A stretch of DNA of 64,000 nt, taken from the NCBI GenBank assembly GCA_051155755.1, contig DAXETY010000042.1, positions 24,759 through 88,758 on the forward strand, written 5' to 3'. The notes beneath the pieces were generated by a model, which made no database searches, had not been told where the DNA came from, and worked only from the letters and a program-made list of their open reading frames with translations. This DNA comes from DAXETY01 sp051155755 (GTDB taxonomy: Bacteria; Desulfobacterota; Desulfobacteria; Desulfobacterales; SG8-13). The position numbers and the translations under genes are program-made. Positions 8,262 through 16,661 of the stretch are shown in pieces; the first letter of the stretch is position 1; each line of letters begins with the position of its first letter.

Positions 8262-9275
8262 TTAACATATCCGCGGCAGCTGTTCTCCGGTGAGCATGTC
8301 GACGATGCGCTCACCGCCGATGCGGGTCTGCATGAGCACCCGGCTAGGATGCTCCGCTACCACTTCACCGATGACGGCGGCATCCCGACCGAGGGCATCC
8401 GCCCGCATCGCCGCCAGTACCGCATCGGCTGCATCCGGTGCCACAAAGGCAAGCAGTTTGCCCTCATTGGCCAGGTAGAGCGGGTCGAATCCGAGCAGCT
8501 CGCACACGCCGTTGACTTCGGGTTTAATGGGAATCTGCGTCTCGAAGACGCGCACGCCGACCTGGGATTTTTCGGCGATTTCGTTCAAGGCAGTCCCGAT
8601 CCCACCGCGAGTGGGATCCCGCAGCACATGAATCCGGCCGGCGGCGGCATCGAACATGCGGGCCACCATGTGGTTCAGTGGGGCACTGTCGCTGGTCAGC
8701 CGGGTTTCGAATTCAAGGCCCTCGCGCTGGGTCAGTATGGTGATGCCGTGATCGGCCATGGTTCCGCTGACCAGGATTCTGTCGCCGGGCTTCGCCCGGG
8801 TGCTGCCGACCCGGATGCCTTCGGGGATCCAGCCGAATCCGGATGTGTTGATAAAAATGCGATCCACCGCGCCCCTGGGCACCACTTTGGTGTCGCCCGT
8901 AACCACGGTGACGGCGGCGGTCCGGGCGGCCTGCCCCATCCGCCGCAGGATCGCCTCCAGATCCGACATCGGAAATCCTTCCTCGATGATCAATCCGACA
9001 CTGAGATACTTGGGCACACCGCCGCACATGGCAATGTCGTTCACCGTGCCGTTGATGGCCAGGTCGCCGATGCAGCCGCCGGGGAAAAAGATGGGATCGA
9101 CGACATAGGAATCGGTGGAAAAGGCCAGTCGCCGCCCCTCCAATTCCAGGATCGCACCGTCATTGAGCTCGGCCAACACCGCATTGTCAAAAATCGGCAG
9201 CAGCAGGTCCGCCGTAAGGCGATGGGCCACCTTGCCGCCGCTGCCGTGATCGAGCATAATTCGGTCGTCAGTCAT
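8262..9275 (-). CDS. hypE: Hydrogenase expression/formation protein HypE
   Basis: A 337-residue HypE, which dehydrates the thiocarboxamide on its own C-terminal cysteine to the thiocyanate that supplies the CN ligands of the hydrogenase iron. It has the AIR-synthase-like fold with LDHGSGGK at the N-terminus, FSTDSYVVDPIFFPGG near 55, and ends in PRIC, the carbamoylated cysteine tail. I chose the ATG at 9275, which overlaps the hypD stop by 8 bases, over an upstream in-frame ATG at 9311, because the family normally begins at MxDxxIxLxHGSGG. Confidence 0.95.
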   Translation of the reverse strand: MTDDRIMLDHGSGGKVAHRLTADLLLPIFDNAVLAELNDGAILELEGRRLAFSTDSYVVDPIFFPGGCIGDLAINGTVNDIAMCGGVPKYLSVGLIIEEGFPMSDLEAILRRMGQAARTAAVTVVTGDTKVVPRGAVDRIFINTSGFGWIPEGIRVGSTRAKPGDRILVSGTMADHGITILTQREGLEFETRLTSDSAPLNHMVARMFDAAAGRIHVLRDPTRGGIGTALNEIAEKSQVGVRVFETQIPIKPEVNGVCELLGFDPLYLANEGKLLAFVAPDAADAVLAAMRADALGRDAAVIGEVVAEHPSRVLMQTRIGGERIVDMLTGEQLPRIC

Positions 9276-10389
9276 GGTCTCGTTTCGCAATTCCGGTCGA
9301 CGAAGTGTCATAGCGGTAATAGGCTGCGCAGGTCCCCTCGCTGGAAACCATACAGGGGCCCACCGGATCCACCGGCGTGCAGACCGTCCGGTACAGGGGG
9401 CATTGGGGCGGAATCTTGGTGCCGATCAGAATTTCTCCGCAGGCGCAGCCCCTGGGCTCGACTGCCGGTGCGACATCCAGCGCAAAAGCCCGGCGGGCGT
9501 CGTGGGCGGCATATCGCTCACGGATGCTCAAACCGCTGTGGGCAATGGTTCCGATCCCGCGCCAGTTCGCATCCGACACTTCGAAGACCGCGTCCATGAT
9601 CTTGCGGGCGGCCGGATTGCCTGCGTCGGTGACGGCCCGACCATAGGCATTTTCCAGGAGCGGGGCCCCGGTTTCGATCTGCTCCACCAGCAAACCGATG
9701 CCGCGCAGCAGATCGACCGGCTCGAATCCGGCCACGACAGAGGGAACCCGGTGTCTTTCGAAAAACGCGCGGTACCCGTCCAGACCGATGATCACCGACA
9801 CGTGCCCGGGCAGCAGAAAGCCGTCGATGCCGACGTCACAAAGGGACATGAGCGCTTCCAGGGCCGGCGGCACCAGTTTGTGGGCCGAATAGACGGAAAA
9901 GTTTTCGACCCCGGTTTGGTCGGCGGCCTGGATCGCGGCCGCAATGGTCGGCGCCGTGGTTTCGAAACCTACCCCGGGAAACACCACCTGCTTGTCCGGA
10001 TGCTTGCGGGCGATTTCCAGCGCATCCAGTGTCGAATATACGATGCGCACATCCCGCCCGTTGGACCGTTCGCGCTGCAGGGAACTGCCCGAACCAGGGA
10101 CCCGCATCAGATCACCAAAGGTCGTTAAAATCACATTGTCCTGCCGAGCCAGCGCCACGAATGCGTCGATTTCGCCCTGGGCGGTCACGCACACCGGACA
10201 GCCCGGTCCGGACAGCAGGGTTACGGTCTGCGGCAGCAGAGAACGGATCCCGCTGCGAAAAATCGAAACCGTGTGGGTGCCGCACACCTCCATCAAACGC
10301 ACCGGCCGGGTGCTAATCGAACGGATTTTCTCCGCCAGCGGCCGGGCCAGATCGGCATCGCGATATTCTTCCATATGTTTCAACGCCAT
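9268..10389 (-). CDS. hypD: Hydrogenase formation protein HypD
   Basis: A 373-residue 4Fe-4S protein that with HypC forms the scaffold on which Fe(CN)2CO is assembled. Signature motifs are present: EVCGTHT near residue 34, LSGPGCPVCVT near 60, PGVGFETTAPT near 140, and a cysteine-rich C-terminus (GCACGEILIGTKIPPQC, CTPVDPVGPCMVSSEGTCAAYY) that holds the cluster. Its 3' end overlaps hypE. A 76-base gap separates it from hypF upstream. Confidence 0.96.
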   Translation of the reverse strand: MALKHMEEYRDADLARPLAEKIRSISTRPVRLMEVCGTHTVSIFRSGIRSLLPQTVTLLSGPGCPVCVTAQGEIDAFVALARQDNVILTTFGDLMRVPGSGSSLQRERSNGRDVRIVYSTLDALEIARKHPDKQVVFPGVGFETTAPTIAAAIQAADQTGVENFSVYSAHKLVPPALEALMSLCDVGIDGFLLPGHVSVIIGLDGYRAFFERHRVPSVVAGFEPVDLLRGIGLLVEQIETGAPLLENAYGRAVTDAGNPAARKIMDAVFEVSDANWRGIGTIAHSGLSIRERYAAHDARRAFALDVAPAVEPRGCACGEILIGTKIPPQCPLYRTVCTPVDPVGPCMVSSEGTCAAYYRYDTSSTGIAKRDHD

Positions 10390-10465
10390 AATTTTGTTCC
10401 GCGAGATCTATTTTTTTCGGAATGTTATCGATTGCCGTCCGAGGGCGGCAGGCCGTCGCCGTTGG

Positions 10466-12754
10466 CTAGCCCTGCCCGAGCATCGCCGCAGCCGCCACGG
10501 CCTGGCCCAGAGAGATGCCGCCGTCGTTGGACGGCACCTGTCGATTGGCAAGCACTTCGAAGCGCGCAGTTTCCAGCGCCGCCGTCAATCCTTCCAACAG
10601 GATCACGTTTTGAAAAACCCCGCCGCTCAATGCGACCCGGTTCAAACCGGTTTGACGCCGCAGATGCCGGCAGAGGTCGGTAAACAGGTCCACCAGGGTC
10701 CGATGAAACCGGGCACTGATTTCGCCGACCGAGCGGCCGGCCCCGACATCGGCCGCCACGCCCCGGATGATCGGTGCGGTGGGAATCGAAATCGGATCGC
10801 CCGCGCCCCAGTCGAACGGGTAGGCGCCGGTCTGGGCGATCGAACCCTGCGCAGCCATTTCCAGTTCCATGGCGGCCTGGCCCTCGAAGGCCACTTTGTT
10901 TCGCAGGCCCGTGATCGCGGCCACTGCGTCGAATAAACGACCGAGGCTGGAGGTCAACGGCGCATTGACCCGGCGCCGGATCACCTGCTGCAGCACCCCG
11001 CGCCGGGATGGCTCGACCACCTTCAGAGGCGGCAGGTCCAGCTCCCACATGGATTCCCCGAAAGCCTCGTAGAGATACGCCAGCGCCATGCGCCAGGGCT
11101 CCCGGATCGCCGCAGTCGCCCCGGGCATGCAGACATATCCCAGGTGAGCGGCCCGTTGAAACCATCCGGTGTCGGCAATCAGGACTTCTCCCCCCCAAAC
11201 GGCGTGATCGGGTCCGTAGCCGGTGCCGTCGAAGGCCAGCCCGATAATCGGGCCGTCGAGACGGTGTTCCGCCAGCACGCTGACGATGTGCGCGTGATGA
11301 TGCTGAACGCCGATTTTCGGCAAGCCGTTCTGCTGCCGGGCCCAGCGGGTGCTGAGATAATCGGGGTGCAGATCGTGGGCAACGGCCTGCGGTGAGATTT
11401 CCAAAACCCGCTGCATGTGTGCAACGGTCAACTGGAAGAAATCGTGAGTGGGTGCGTTTTCCAGGTCTCCGACGTGCTGGCTGACGAAAGCCTGACGGTT
11501 GCGGGTCAGGCAGACGGTATTCTTCAGTTCGGCCCCGACCGCCAGTACCGCCGGCTGTTCGTCTTTCAAAAAAACCGGCACCGGGACAAAACCCCGGGAG
11601 CGCCGCAGCGGCCGGGTTTGACCGGCGGCCCGCCGGACAATGGAATCGTCGCTGCGCAGATAGATGTCGCGGTTGTGCACCAGGAAGCCGTCGGCGATCT
11701 GCCCCAGTCTCCGGAAGGCTTCGTTGTTGTCGATGGCGATGGGCTCTTCGCTGAGATTGCCGCTGGTCATGACCAGAGCGGTAAACCCCCCGTCGAGCAG
11801 CAGGTAGTGCAGGGGCGTATAGGGCAGCATGATCCCGAAATAACCGTTGCGGGGCGATACGGACGAAGCGATGGGATTGGGCTTTTTTTTGTGCAGCAGC
11901 ACGATCGGACGCTGGGGACTTTCCAGCAACCGGGCTTCTTCGGCATTGATCTCGGCCAGCTGCCGCGCGATTTCCAGGTCGGCGCACATCAAGGCCAGGG
12001 GCTTTTCCTCCCGGAGTTTGCGCAGTCGCAACCTTTGCACCGCCATCTCGTTTTCGGCATCCACGGCCAGGTGAAAACCACCCAATCCCTTGACGGCCAT
12101 CACGGCGCCGGCCCGGAGCCGTGTGATGGTTTCGGCGAGGGCATCTGCGGTGTCGACGGCAACTCCCTGCCGGTCGTAAAAGTCGATTTGCGGACCGCAT
12201 GCCCGACAGGCGTTCGGTTGGGCGTGAAAGCGACGGTCCATGGGATTGTCGTACTCCGCCTGGCATTGCGGGCACATGCGGAAGTGCTTCATGGAGGTTT
12301 TGGGCCGATCGTAGGGGATGTCCTCGATGATGGTATAGCGGGGGCCGCAGTTGGTGCAGTTGATAAACGGGTAACGGTAGCGTCGATCCTGCGGATCGAA
12401 GAGCTCGCGCAGACAATCGCTGCAGATGGACACGTCCGGCGAAATCAAAGTGGACATGGCCGCTCCGCCGCGACTTTCGACGATGGAAAAGTCCTTGAAG
12501 CCGTTGGGGGAGGCTTCCTGTCGGCGGATTTCGATAATCCGGGCCAGTGGCGGTGGGCTGCCGGTCAGTTCGGCGGTAAAGTCTTCCACCGCATTCATGG
12601 GGCCTTCGATATGGATCGTCACCCCCGCAGAGGTGTTGGCCACCTGGCCGCGCAGGTTGTGTCGAAGGGCCAGCTGAAATACAAACGGACGAAAACCGAC
12701 TCCTTGAACGATCCCGTTGATTTCCAGCCTAGTGGCGATTTCCGCATCAGTCAT
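10466..12754 (-). CDS. hypF: Carbamoyltransferase HypF
   Basis: A 762-residue HypF, which uses carbamoyl phosphate and ATP to carbamoylate HypE. Domains in order: acylphosphatase-like (GIVQGVGFRPFVFQLA near residue 15), two zinc-finger blocks with CSDC, CTNCGPRYT, CPQC and CRACGP between about 105 and 185, a YrdC-like domain (LGGFHLAVDA, LREEKPLALM) and a Kae1-like carbamoyltransferase domain (HHHAHIVSVLAEH, AFDGTGYGPDH, LSGGVFQN). The frame stays open to a TTG at 12799, but the ATG at 12754 has AGGCAAGC before it and matches the usual HypF start. Confidence 0.95.
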   Translation of the reverse strand: MTDAEIATRLEINGIVQGVGFRPFVFQLALRHNLRGQVANTSAGVTIHIEGPMNAVEDFTAELTGSPPPLARIIEIRRQEASPNGFKDFSIVESRGGAAMSTLISPDVSICSDCLRELFDPQDRRYRYPFINCTNCGPRYTIIEDIPYDRPKTSMKHFRMCPQCQAEYDNPMDRRFHAQPNACRACGPQIDFYDRQGVAVDTADALAETITRLRAGAVMAVKGLGGFHLAVDAENEMAVQRLRLRKLREEKPLALMCADLEIARQLAEINAEEARLLESPQRPIVLLHKKKPNPIASSVSPRNGYFGIMLPYTPLHYLLLDGGFTALVMTSGNLSEEPIAIDNNEAFRRLGQIADGFLVHNRDIYLRSDDSIVRRAAGQTRPLRRSRGFVPVPVFLKDEQPAVLAVGAELKNTVCLTRNRQAFVSQHVGDLENAPTHDFFQLTVAHMQRVLEISPQAVAHDLHPDYLSTRWARQQNGLPKIGVQHHHAHIVSVLAEHRLDGPIIGLAFDGTGYGPDHAVWGGEVLIADTGWFQRAAHLGYVCMPGATAAIREPWRMALAYLYEAFGESMWELDLPPLKVVEPSRRGVLQQVIRRRVNAPLTSSLGRLFDAVAAITGLRNKVAFEGQAAMELEMAAQGSIAQTGAYPFDWGAGDPISIPTAPIIRGVAADVGAGRSVGEISARFHRTLVDLFTDLCRHLRRQTGLNRVALSGGVFQNVILLEGLTAALETARFEVLANRQVPSNDGGISLGQAVAAAAMLGQG

Positions 12755-12814
12755 GCTTGCCTGAGACGGCGGCCGCCGGCGCTCCGATTCGGGCCGCAAG
12801 CGACCGCCGGATGG

Positions 12815-13060
12815 TCACGACGGTTCCGGCGCTTGGCCGCCTTCGGCGAATGCGGCGGCTTCCTTTAGAAGCTGAAGCGATTCGCGGGCCGTGGCTTCGT
12901 CGATTTTGTGCAGGGCAAAACCGGCGTGAACGATAACCCAATCGCCCACCGCGGCATCCTCCAGCAGCAGCAGACTGCAGGTGCGTATCACGCCGTCCAC
13001 GTCAATGGTGGCCATGCCCTGGTCGATCTTCGTAATTTTGGATGGAATTGCCAGGCACAT
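12815..13060 (-). CDS. hypC: Hydrogenase assembly chaperone HypC
   Basis: An 81-residue HypC chaperone. It begins MCLAIPSKI, with the essential N-terminal Cys2 that binds the Fe(CN)2CO unit, and has the GVIRTCSLLLLEDAAVGDWVIVHAGFAL core of the family. It starts 3 bases after the protease stop, so the two are co-transcribed. Confidence 0.97.
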   Translation of the reverse strand: MCLAIPSKITKIDQGMATIDVDGVIRTCSLLLLEDAAVGDWVIVHAGFALHKIDEATARESLQLLKEAAAFAEGGQAPEPS

Positions 13061-13063
13061 CGG

Positions 13064-13561
13064 TTAATTGGAAACCTTTCTGTAAGTAACGCCCAGATTT
13101 TCGAGCTCATCGAGCACCATCGCAATCACCGCTTCGACGCGCGCCTCGGTGGTGGGGGTCAGATCGAGGCACAGCGTTTCGATGTCCTCGGGTTCGATTC
13201 CGATGATCACCGGCTCCGGAACATGATCCAGGGCCTGGCACAGCGTCAGAGCCTCCAGGAAATCCACCTGGTGCAGTGAATTCTTGGCCCGGATCCGGTT
13301 CGGCACCGCATCGCCCTCGATCCGATACAAATCGCCCGGCTTTCCCCGGTTGCGAATCGCATCCACAACGATCAGGTGCTTGGGCTGGGATATGACACCC
13401 AGCAGATTGACACCCAGTACCCCGCCGTCCACGAGCAGCACCTCGTCCGGAAACTCATAGCGCGCCTGCATGCGCTCGATCACCCGCACGCCGAACCCTT
13501 CATCGCTGTAGAGTGTGCAACCGATGCCCAGTACCATAATTTCCGGCGGTGGCGTATGCAT
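13064..13561 (-). CDS. Hydrogenase maturation protease
   Basis: A 165-residue endopeptidase of the HyaD/HybD/HynC family that cuts the C-terminal extension of the large subunit after nickel insertion. Signatures: GIGCTLYSDEGFGVRVIE near residue 12 (acidic metal-sensing residues), LLVDGGVLG near 43 and VVDAIRNRGKPGDLYR near 64. The frame extends upstream to a TTG at 13594; the ATG at 13561 (AGG 3 bases upstream) or the one at 13537 are both plausible starts, so the exact N-terminus is unsure. It is downstream of the large subunit, after a strong hairpin. Confidence 0.9.
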   Translation of the reverse strand: MHTPPPEIMVLGIGCTLYSDEGFGVRVIERMQARYEFPDEVLLVDGGVLGVNLLGVISQPKHLIVVDAIRNRGKPGDLYRIEGDAVPNRIRAKNSLHQVDFLEALTLCQALDHVPEPVIIGIEPEDIETLCLDLTPTTEARVEAVIAMVLDELENLGVTYRKVSN

Positions 13562-13667
13562 GAACCTGAACGGTCCTCTCGATGATCTCGTCAATTACAC
13601 TACAAAATAAAACCGGTTTGGCCGTTTTCAATCGGGCAAACCGGAAATCGCAAAAGCCAAAACGATG

Positions 13668-13704
13668 TTCGTTCCGGCCCCCTGAAACAGGGGGCCGGAA
13701 CGAA
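13668..13704 (-). terminator. Hairpin between hydrogenase large subunit and maturation genes
   Basis: A perfect 17-bp stem (13668-13684 with 13688-13704, loop AAA in + sense) starts 6 bases after the large-subunit stop. On the minus strand it is followed by ACATCG and then TTTTGGC, so the U-run is weak. It may be a partial terminator, giving more structural-subunit mRNA than hyp mRNA, or an mRNA 3'-end stabiliser. Confidence 0.7.
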
Positions 13705-13710
13705 TCGATA

Positions 13711-15360
13711 TCAGATCACCTTGATTTTGTAGACTTCGTTGGATTCCGGATCGATCACGTGCACGCCGCAGGCGATGCAGGGATCGAAGGAATGCACGGT
13801 CCGCAGCACTTCGAGCGGTTTCTTGGGGTCGGCGACCGGCGTTCCGATCAGCGACTCTTCCACCGGACCGAGCTTGCCCTTGTCATCCCGCGGTCCCAGG
13901 TTCCAGGTGGATGGGACCACGTACTGGTAGTTGGCGATCTTTTTGTCTTCGATGCGAACCCAGTGTCCGAGCGCGCCGCGAGGCACGTCGTTCAGTCCGA
14001 CGCCCATGCCGCTGTCCGGTATCTCGTAGGGCTCGTAAGTTGCCACGTTGCCGGCCTTCAGGTTGTCCACCAGCTCGCCCACCCAGCCCTGCATGGCTTC
14101 TCCGATCACCACGGTCTCGATCCCGCGGGCGGCGGTGCGACCCAGAGTGGAGAACAGGTGCTTGGGTTCGATGCCGAGTTTCTGGAAGACCGCGTTGACC
14201 GTGGCCACGATGTCCTTGTGCCCCCTGCCGTAAGCGACCAGCACCCGGGCCAGCGGCCCCACTTCACAGGGTTCACCCTCGTAGCGCGGCGCCTTGAACC
14301 AGGTGTACTGACCGTCGCCGGGCCGGTACTCGGGATTTTCCTGCAGCGGCCGAGTTTCGCCCTCGTAGGGATGCTTGGCGGCACCGCTTTCGTACCATCC
14401 GCGGCTGACGTCTTCGGTGACCTTGTCCTGGCTGGCCATGTGGATTTTGCCCAGGTCCCGGTTCTTGATGATTCCGCGGGGAAAGAACAGGCTCTCGGGC
14501 TCCTGGTCGCTCTGGGGAAATTCGCCCCAGGCCAGAAAGTTGGTGGTTCCGCCGATGGCACCCCAGTCCTTGTAAAAGGAAGCCACCGCCAGCAGATCCG
14601 GAATGTAGACGTTTTTGACGAAATCCTGGGTTTCCTTGGTAATGTACAGGAATTCGGCAATGCGGTCCGGGGACAGATCGCGGGCGGAGGTTACGCCGCC
14701 AACCGTCAGGGATTGCGGGTGCGGGTTCTTGCCGCCGAAAATTGCGTGCATCCGGGCCGCCTTGGCCTGCAGCCGCAGCGCTTCGATGTAGTGGGCGGTG
14801 GCAATCAGGTTGGCCTCCGGTGGCAGCTTGTAGGCCGAGTGTCCCCAATAGGCATTGGCGAACGGACCCAGCTGGCCGCTCTCCACAAAGGTTCTCAGAC
14901 GCTGCTGCACGTTTTTAAAATAAGTTACTCCGCCCCAGGGTGCGTTGCTGACGTTGTCGGCCAGCACCGCGGTCTTGGCCGGATCGGCGTTCAAGGCGCT
15001 GACCACGTCAACCCAATCCAGGGCATGCAGGTGATAGAAGTGCACGATGTGATCGTGCTGGAACTGGGCGCCCATCAAAAGATTGCGGATAATTCGTGCA
15101 TTTGCCGGAACTTTGATGCCAACGGCATCGTCGACTGCCCTCACCGAGGACAGAGCATGGGTGTACGTTCAGACGCCGCAGGAGCGCTGCACGAAATGAT
15201 GGGCGTCGCGGGGATCCCGTCCCTGCAGGATCATTTCGATCCCGCGGAACATCTGCCCCGAACTCCAGGCATTGACGACCTTGCCTCCGGCAACTTCCAC
15301 TTCAATGCGAAGGTGGCCTTCAATGCGGGTAATCGGATCGATTACAACTCGTTGCGCCAT
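13711..15360 (-). CDS. Nickel hydrogenase large subunit with in-frame TGA read as selenocysteine
   Basis: A 549-residue group 1 (periplasmic uptake type) hydrogenase large subunit if the TGA at 15171-15169 is read as selenocysteine. Upstream codons give MAQRVVIDPITRIEGHLRIE and end Arg-Ser-Cys-Gly-Val; after the TGA the same frame continues Thr-Tyr-Thr-His-Ala-Leu-Ser-Ser-Val-Arg-Ala-Val. That is the L1 motif RxCGxC-x3-H with the second cysteine, a bridging Ni-Fe ligand, replaced by TGA. The C-terminal L2 motif DPCIACGVH has both cysteines, followed by a 15-residue tail to be cleaved by the protease downstream. Both halves are full-quality hydrogenase sequence. A SECIS-like hairpin sits just after the TGA. 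A nonsense mutation or sequencing error is the alternative. Confidence 0.88.
15135..15153 (-). promoter_or_regulatory. Candidate bacterial SECIS hairpin
   Basis: Fifteen bases after the in-frame TGA, the minus strand forms CTGTCCTC-GGT-GAGGGCAG: an 8-bp stem with one G-U pair and a GGU apical loop. The apical loop lies 23 bases after the TGA. Bacterial SelB-binding SECIS elements usually place a G-containing apical loop about 16-37 bases after the UGA, so both position and loop fit. Thermodynamic and covariation tests were not possible here. Confidence 0.7.
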
Positions 15361-15417
15361 AGGATGTCCTCCCTGTTGATATAGGCAAACTGAAATCGTT
15401 GCGAAAATCGCAAATCT

Positions 15418-16359
15418 TTAGAATTCCTCATAGAATGGCGTGAAATTGTCCCAGAAGGCGGGTTCGCTGCAGCCGATGCACGGAGCTCCGGCCTGAACCG
15501 GCCAGCTGGTGCCGTCGTTGAACTTGGCGATCGGGCAATTGTTGTAGGTTTCGGGGCCGCGGCAGCCCACCGTGTAAAGGCACCAGCCGAGCCGTGCGCC
15601 TTCGTCGTCGAACTGCTCCACGAACTCGCCGTTTTCGAAATGCGAGCGTCGCGGGCACTGATCGTGGACGGTCTTGCCGTAGGCAAACATCGGCCGGCCG
15701 AGACTGTCGAGCGCCGGCATTTTGCCCAGCAGCAGGTAGTTTACCACCGTTCCGACGAAATTCACCGGGTTCGGAGGGCATCCGGCGATGTTGACCACCT
15801 GCATTCCCAGAGCTTCCCCAACGCCCTTGTAGCCGCCGGGATTGGGTGCTGCAGCCGGGACGCCGCCGAAGTTGGCACAGGCTCCGATTGCGATAACGCC
15901 GGCGGCTTTCGGGCAGACCTCCTGGGCGATTTCCAGAAAGGTACGTCCGCCGACTTTTCCGTACCCGCCGTCGAACTTGGTCGGGATGGAGCCTTCCACC
16001 ACGCAGATGAACTTACCGTTGTATTTCTCCAGGGCTTCCTGCAGCTGCCGTTCGGCCTGGTGGCCCGTAGCGGCCATGATGGTTTCATGGTATTCCATGG
16101 AGATGATTTCCAGCAGCAGCTCATCGATCCAGGGGTACATGGTTCGCAGCGTGGCTTCGGTACAGCCGGTGCACTCACCGAAATGCAGCCAGATCACCGG
16201 TGGACGCTGCTTGGGGGCGGCAAACACCTCGGCCACTTTGGGGACAAATGAAGAAGACAGCCCCATGGTCGCAGTGAGAAAGGTGCAAAACTTCATGAAG
16301 TCTCGCCGTGTCACACCTTTCTGCGCCAACCGCTCGTAAAATTGTTTTTCCTTTTCCAT
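15418..16359 (-). CDS. Nickel hydrogenase small subunit, Tat-exported
   Basis: A 313-residue small subunit carrying the Fe-S relay. A twin-arginine signal (TRRDFMKFC near residue 17) sends the folded heterodimer to the periplasm. Cluster ligands: ECTGC near 62, GACANFGG, GCPPNP (proximal); VHDQC, GWCLYTVGC (distal); NNCP and PCIGC (medial), with Pro in SWPVQAG where NiFeSe enzymes carry a fourth cysteine, suggesting a 3Fe-4S medial cluster. AAGGAGG lies 5 bases before the ATG at 16359; a GTG two codons earlier overlaps that site and is rejected. First gene of the hydrogenase block, 57 bases ahead of the large subunit. Confidence 0.95.
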   Translation of the reverse strand: MEKEKQFYERLAQKGVTRRDFMKFCTFLTATMGLSSSFVPKVAEVFAAPKQRPPVIWLHFGECTGCTEATLRTMYPWIDELLLEIISMEYHETIMAATGHQAERQLQEALEKYNGKFICVVEGSIPTKFDGGYGKVGGRTFLEIAQEVCPKAAGVIAIGACANFGGVPAAAPNPGGYKGVGEALGMQVVNIAGCPPNPVNFVGTVVNYLLLGKMPALDSLGRPMFAYGKTVHDQCPRRSHFENGEFVEQFDDEGARLGWCLYTVGCRGPETYNNCPIAKFNDGTSWPVQAGAPCIGCSEPAFWDNFTPFYEEF

Positions 16360-16432
16360 CGGCACCTCCTTGATGCGTTGAAAGAGGCGGATCCGGTCCG
16401 CCGAACATTGGGTTGTCAGCCGGAATTGGGAA

Positions 16433-16489
16433 ACAAAAAAGCCATTTCGGTGAAACCAGCGTATCGAACGCCGTTTTGCGAAATGGCTT
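16433..16489 (-). terminator. Terminator-like hairpin in the hydrogenase leader
   Basis: On the minus strand AAGCCATTTCG (16489-16479) pairs perfectly with CGAAATGGCTT (16449-16439), and the 3' arm runs into a T-run (complement of 16433-16440). The loop of 29 bases includes a small GCG/CGC stem. It lies 74 bases upstream of the small-subunit start and downstream of a good promoter (16582-16610), so it could act as an attenuator; it could also simply terminate transcripts from the gene at 16662-17135. Confidence 0.65.
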
Positions 16490-16581
16490 GATCTTGTTTG
16501 GCATTGGTCATAATTGAGGCCGCTTCTGCCGCTTGAGCTTCCTTCAATTCATACTTTGGTGGCATTGTCGAAACAGGCCGA

Positions 16582-16610
16582 TGTTTAATCCAATCGATTC
16601 GGCACGTCAA
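16582..16610 (-). promoter_or_regulatory. Putative promoter of the hydrogenase operon
   Basis: TTGACG (complement of 16605-16610), 17 bases, then TAAACA (complement of 16582-16587). It would start transcription near 16575, giving a leader of about 215 bases before the small-subunit start. A 49-codon open frame (16565 to 16416) begins about 10 bases into this leader but has no ribosome-binding site. Confidence 0.5.
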
Positions 16611-16661
16611 GGCTAAAAAACCAACGCAAAACCAGTGAAAATAATGACCGCTGTACACCGA

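Noticed and set aside
13711..15360. Hydrogenase large subunit as a pseudogene with a nonsense codon
   Set aside because: Everything else in the frame is intact, the TGA stands at a cysteine codon position, and a SECIS-like hairpin follows. Kept as an alternative, not as the call.
13582..15384. A 600-codon plus-strand frame opposite the hydrogenase large subunit
   Set aside because: Shadow of a clear hydrogenase gene; no family similarity.
16416..16565. A 49-codon frame in the hydrogenase leader as a real gene
   Set aside because: No ribosome-binding site and it overlaps a terminator-like hairpin; mentioned only as a possible leader peptide.
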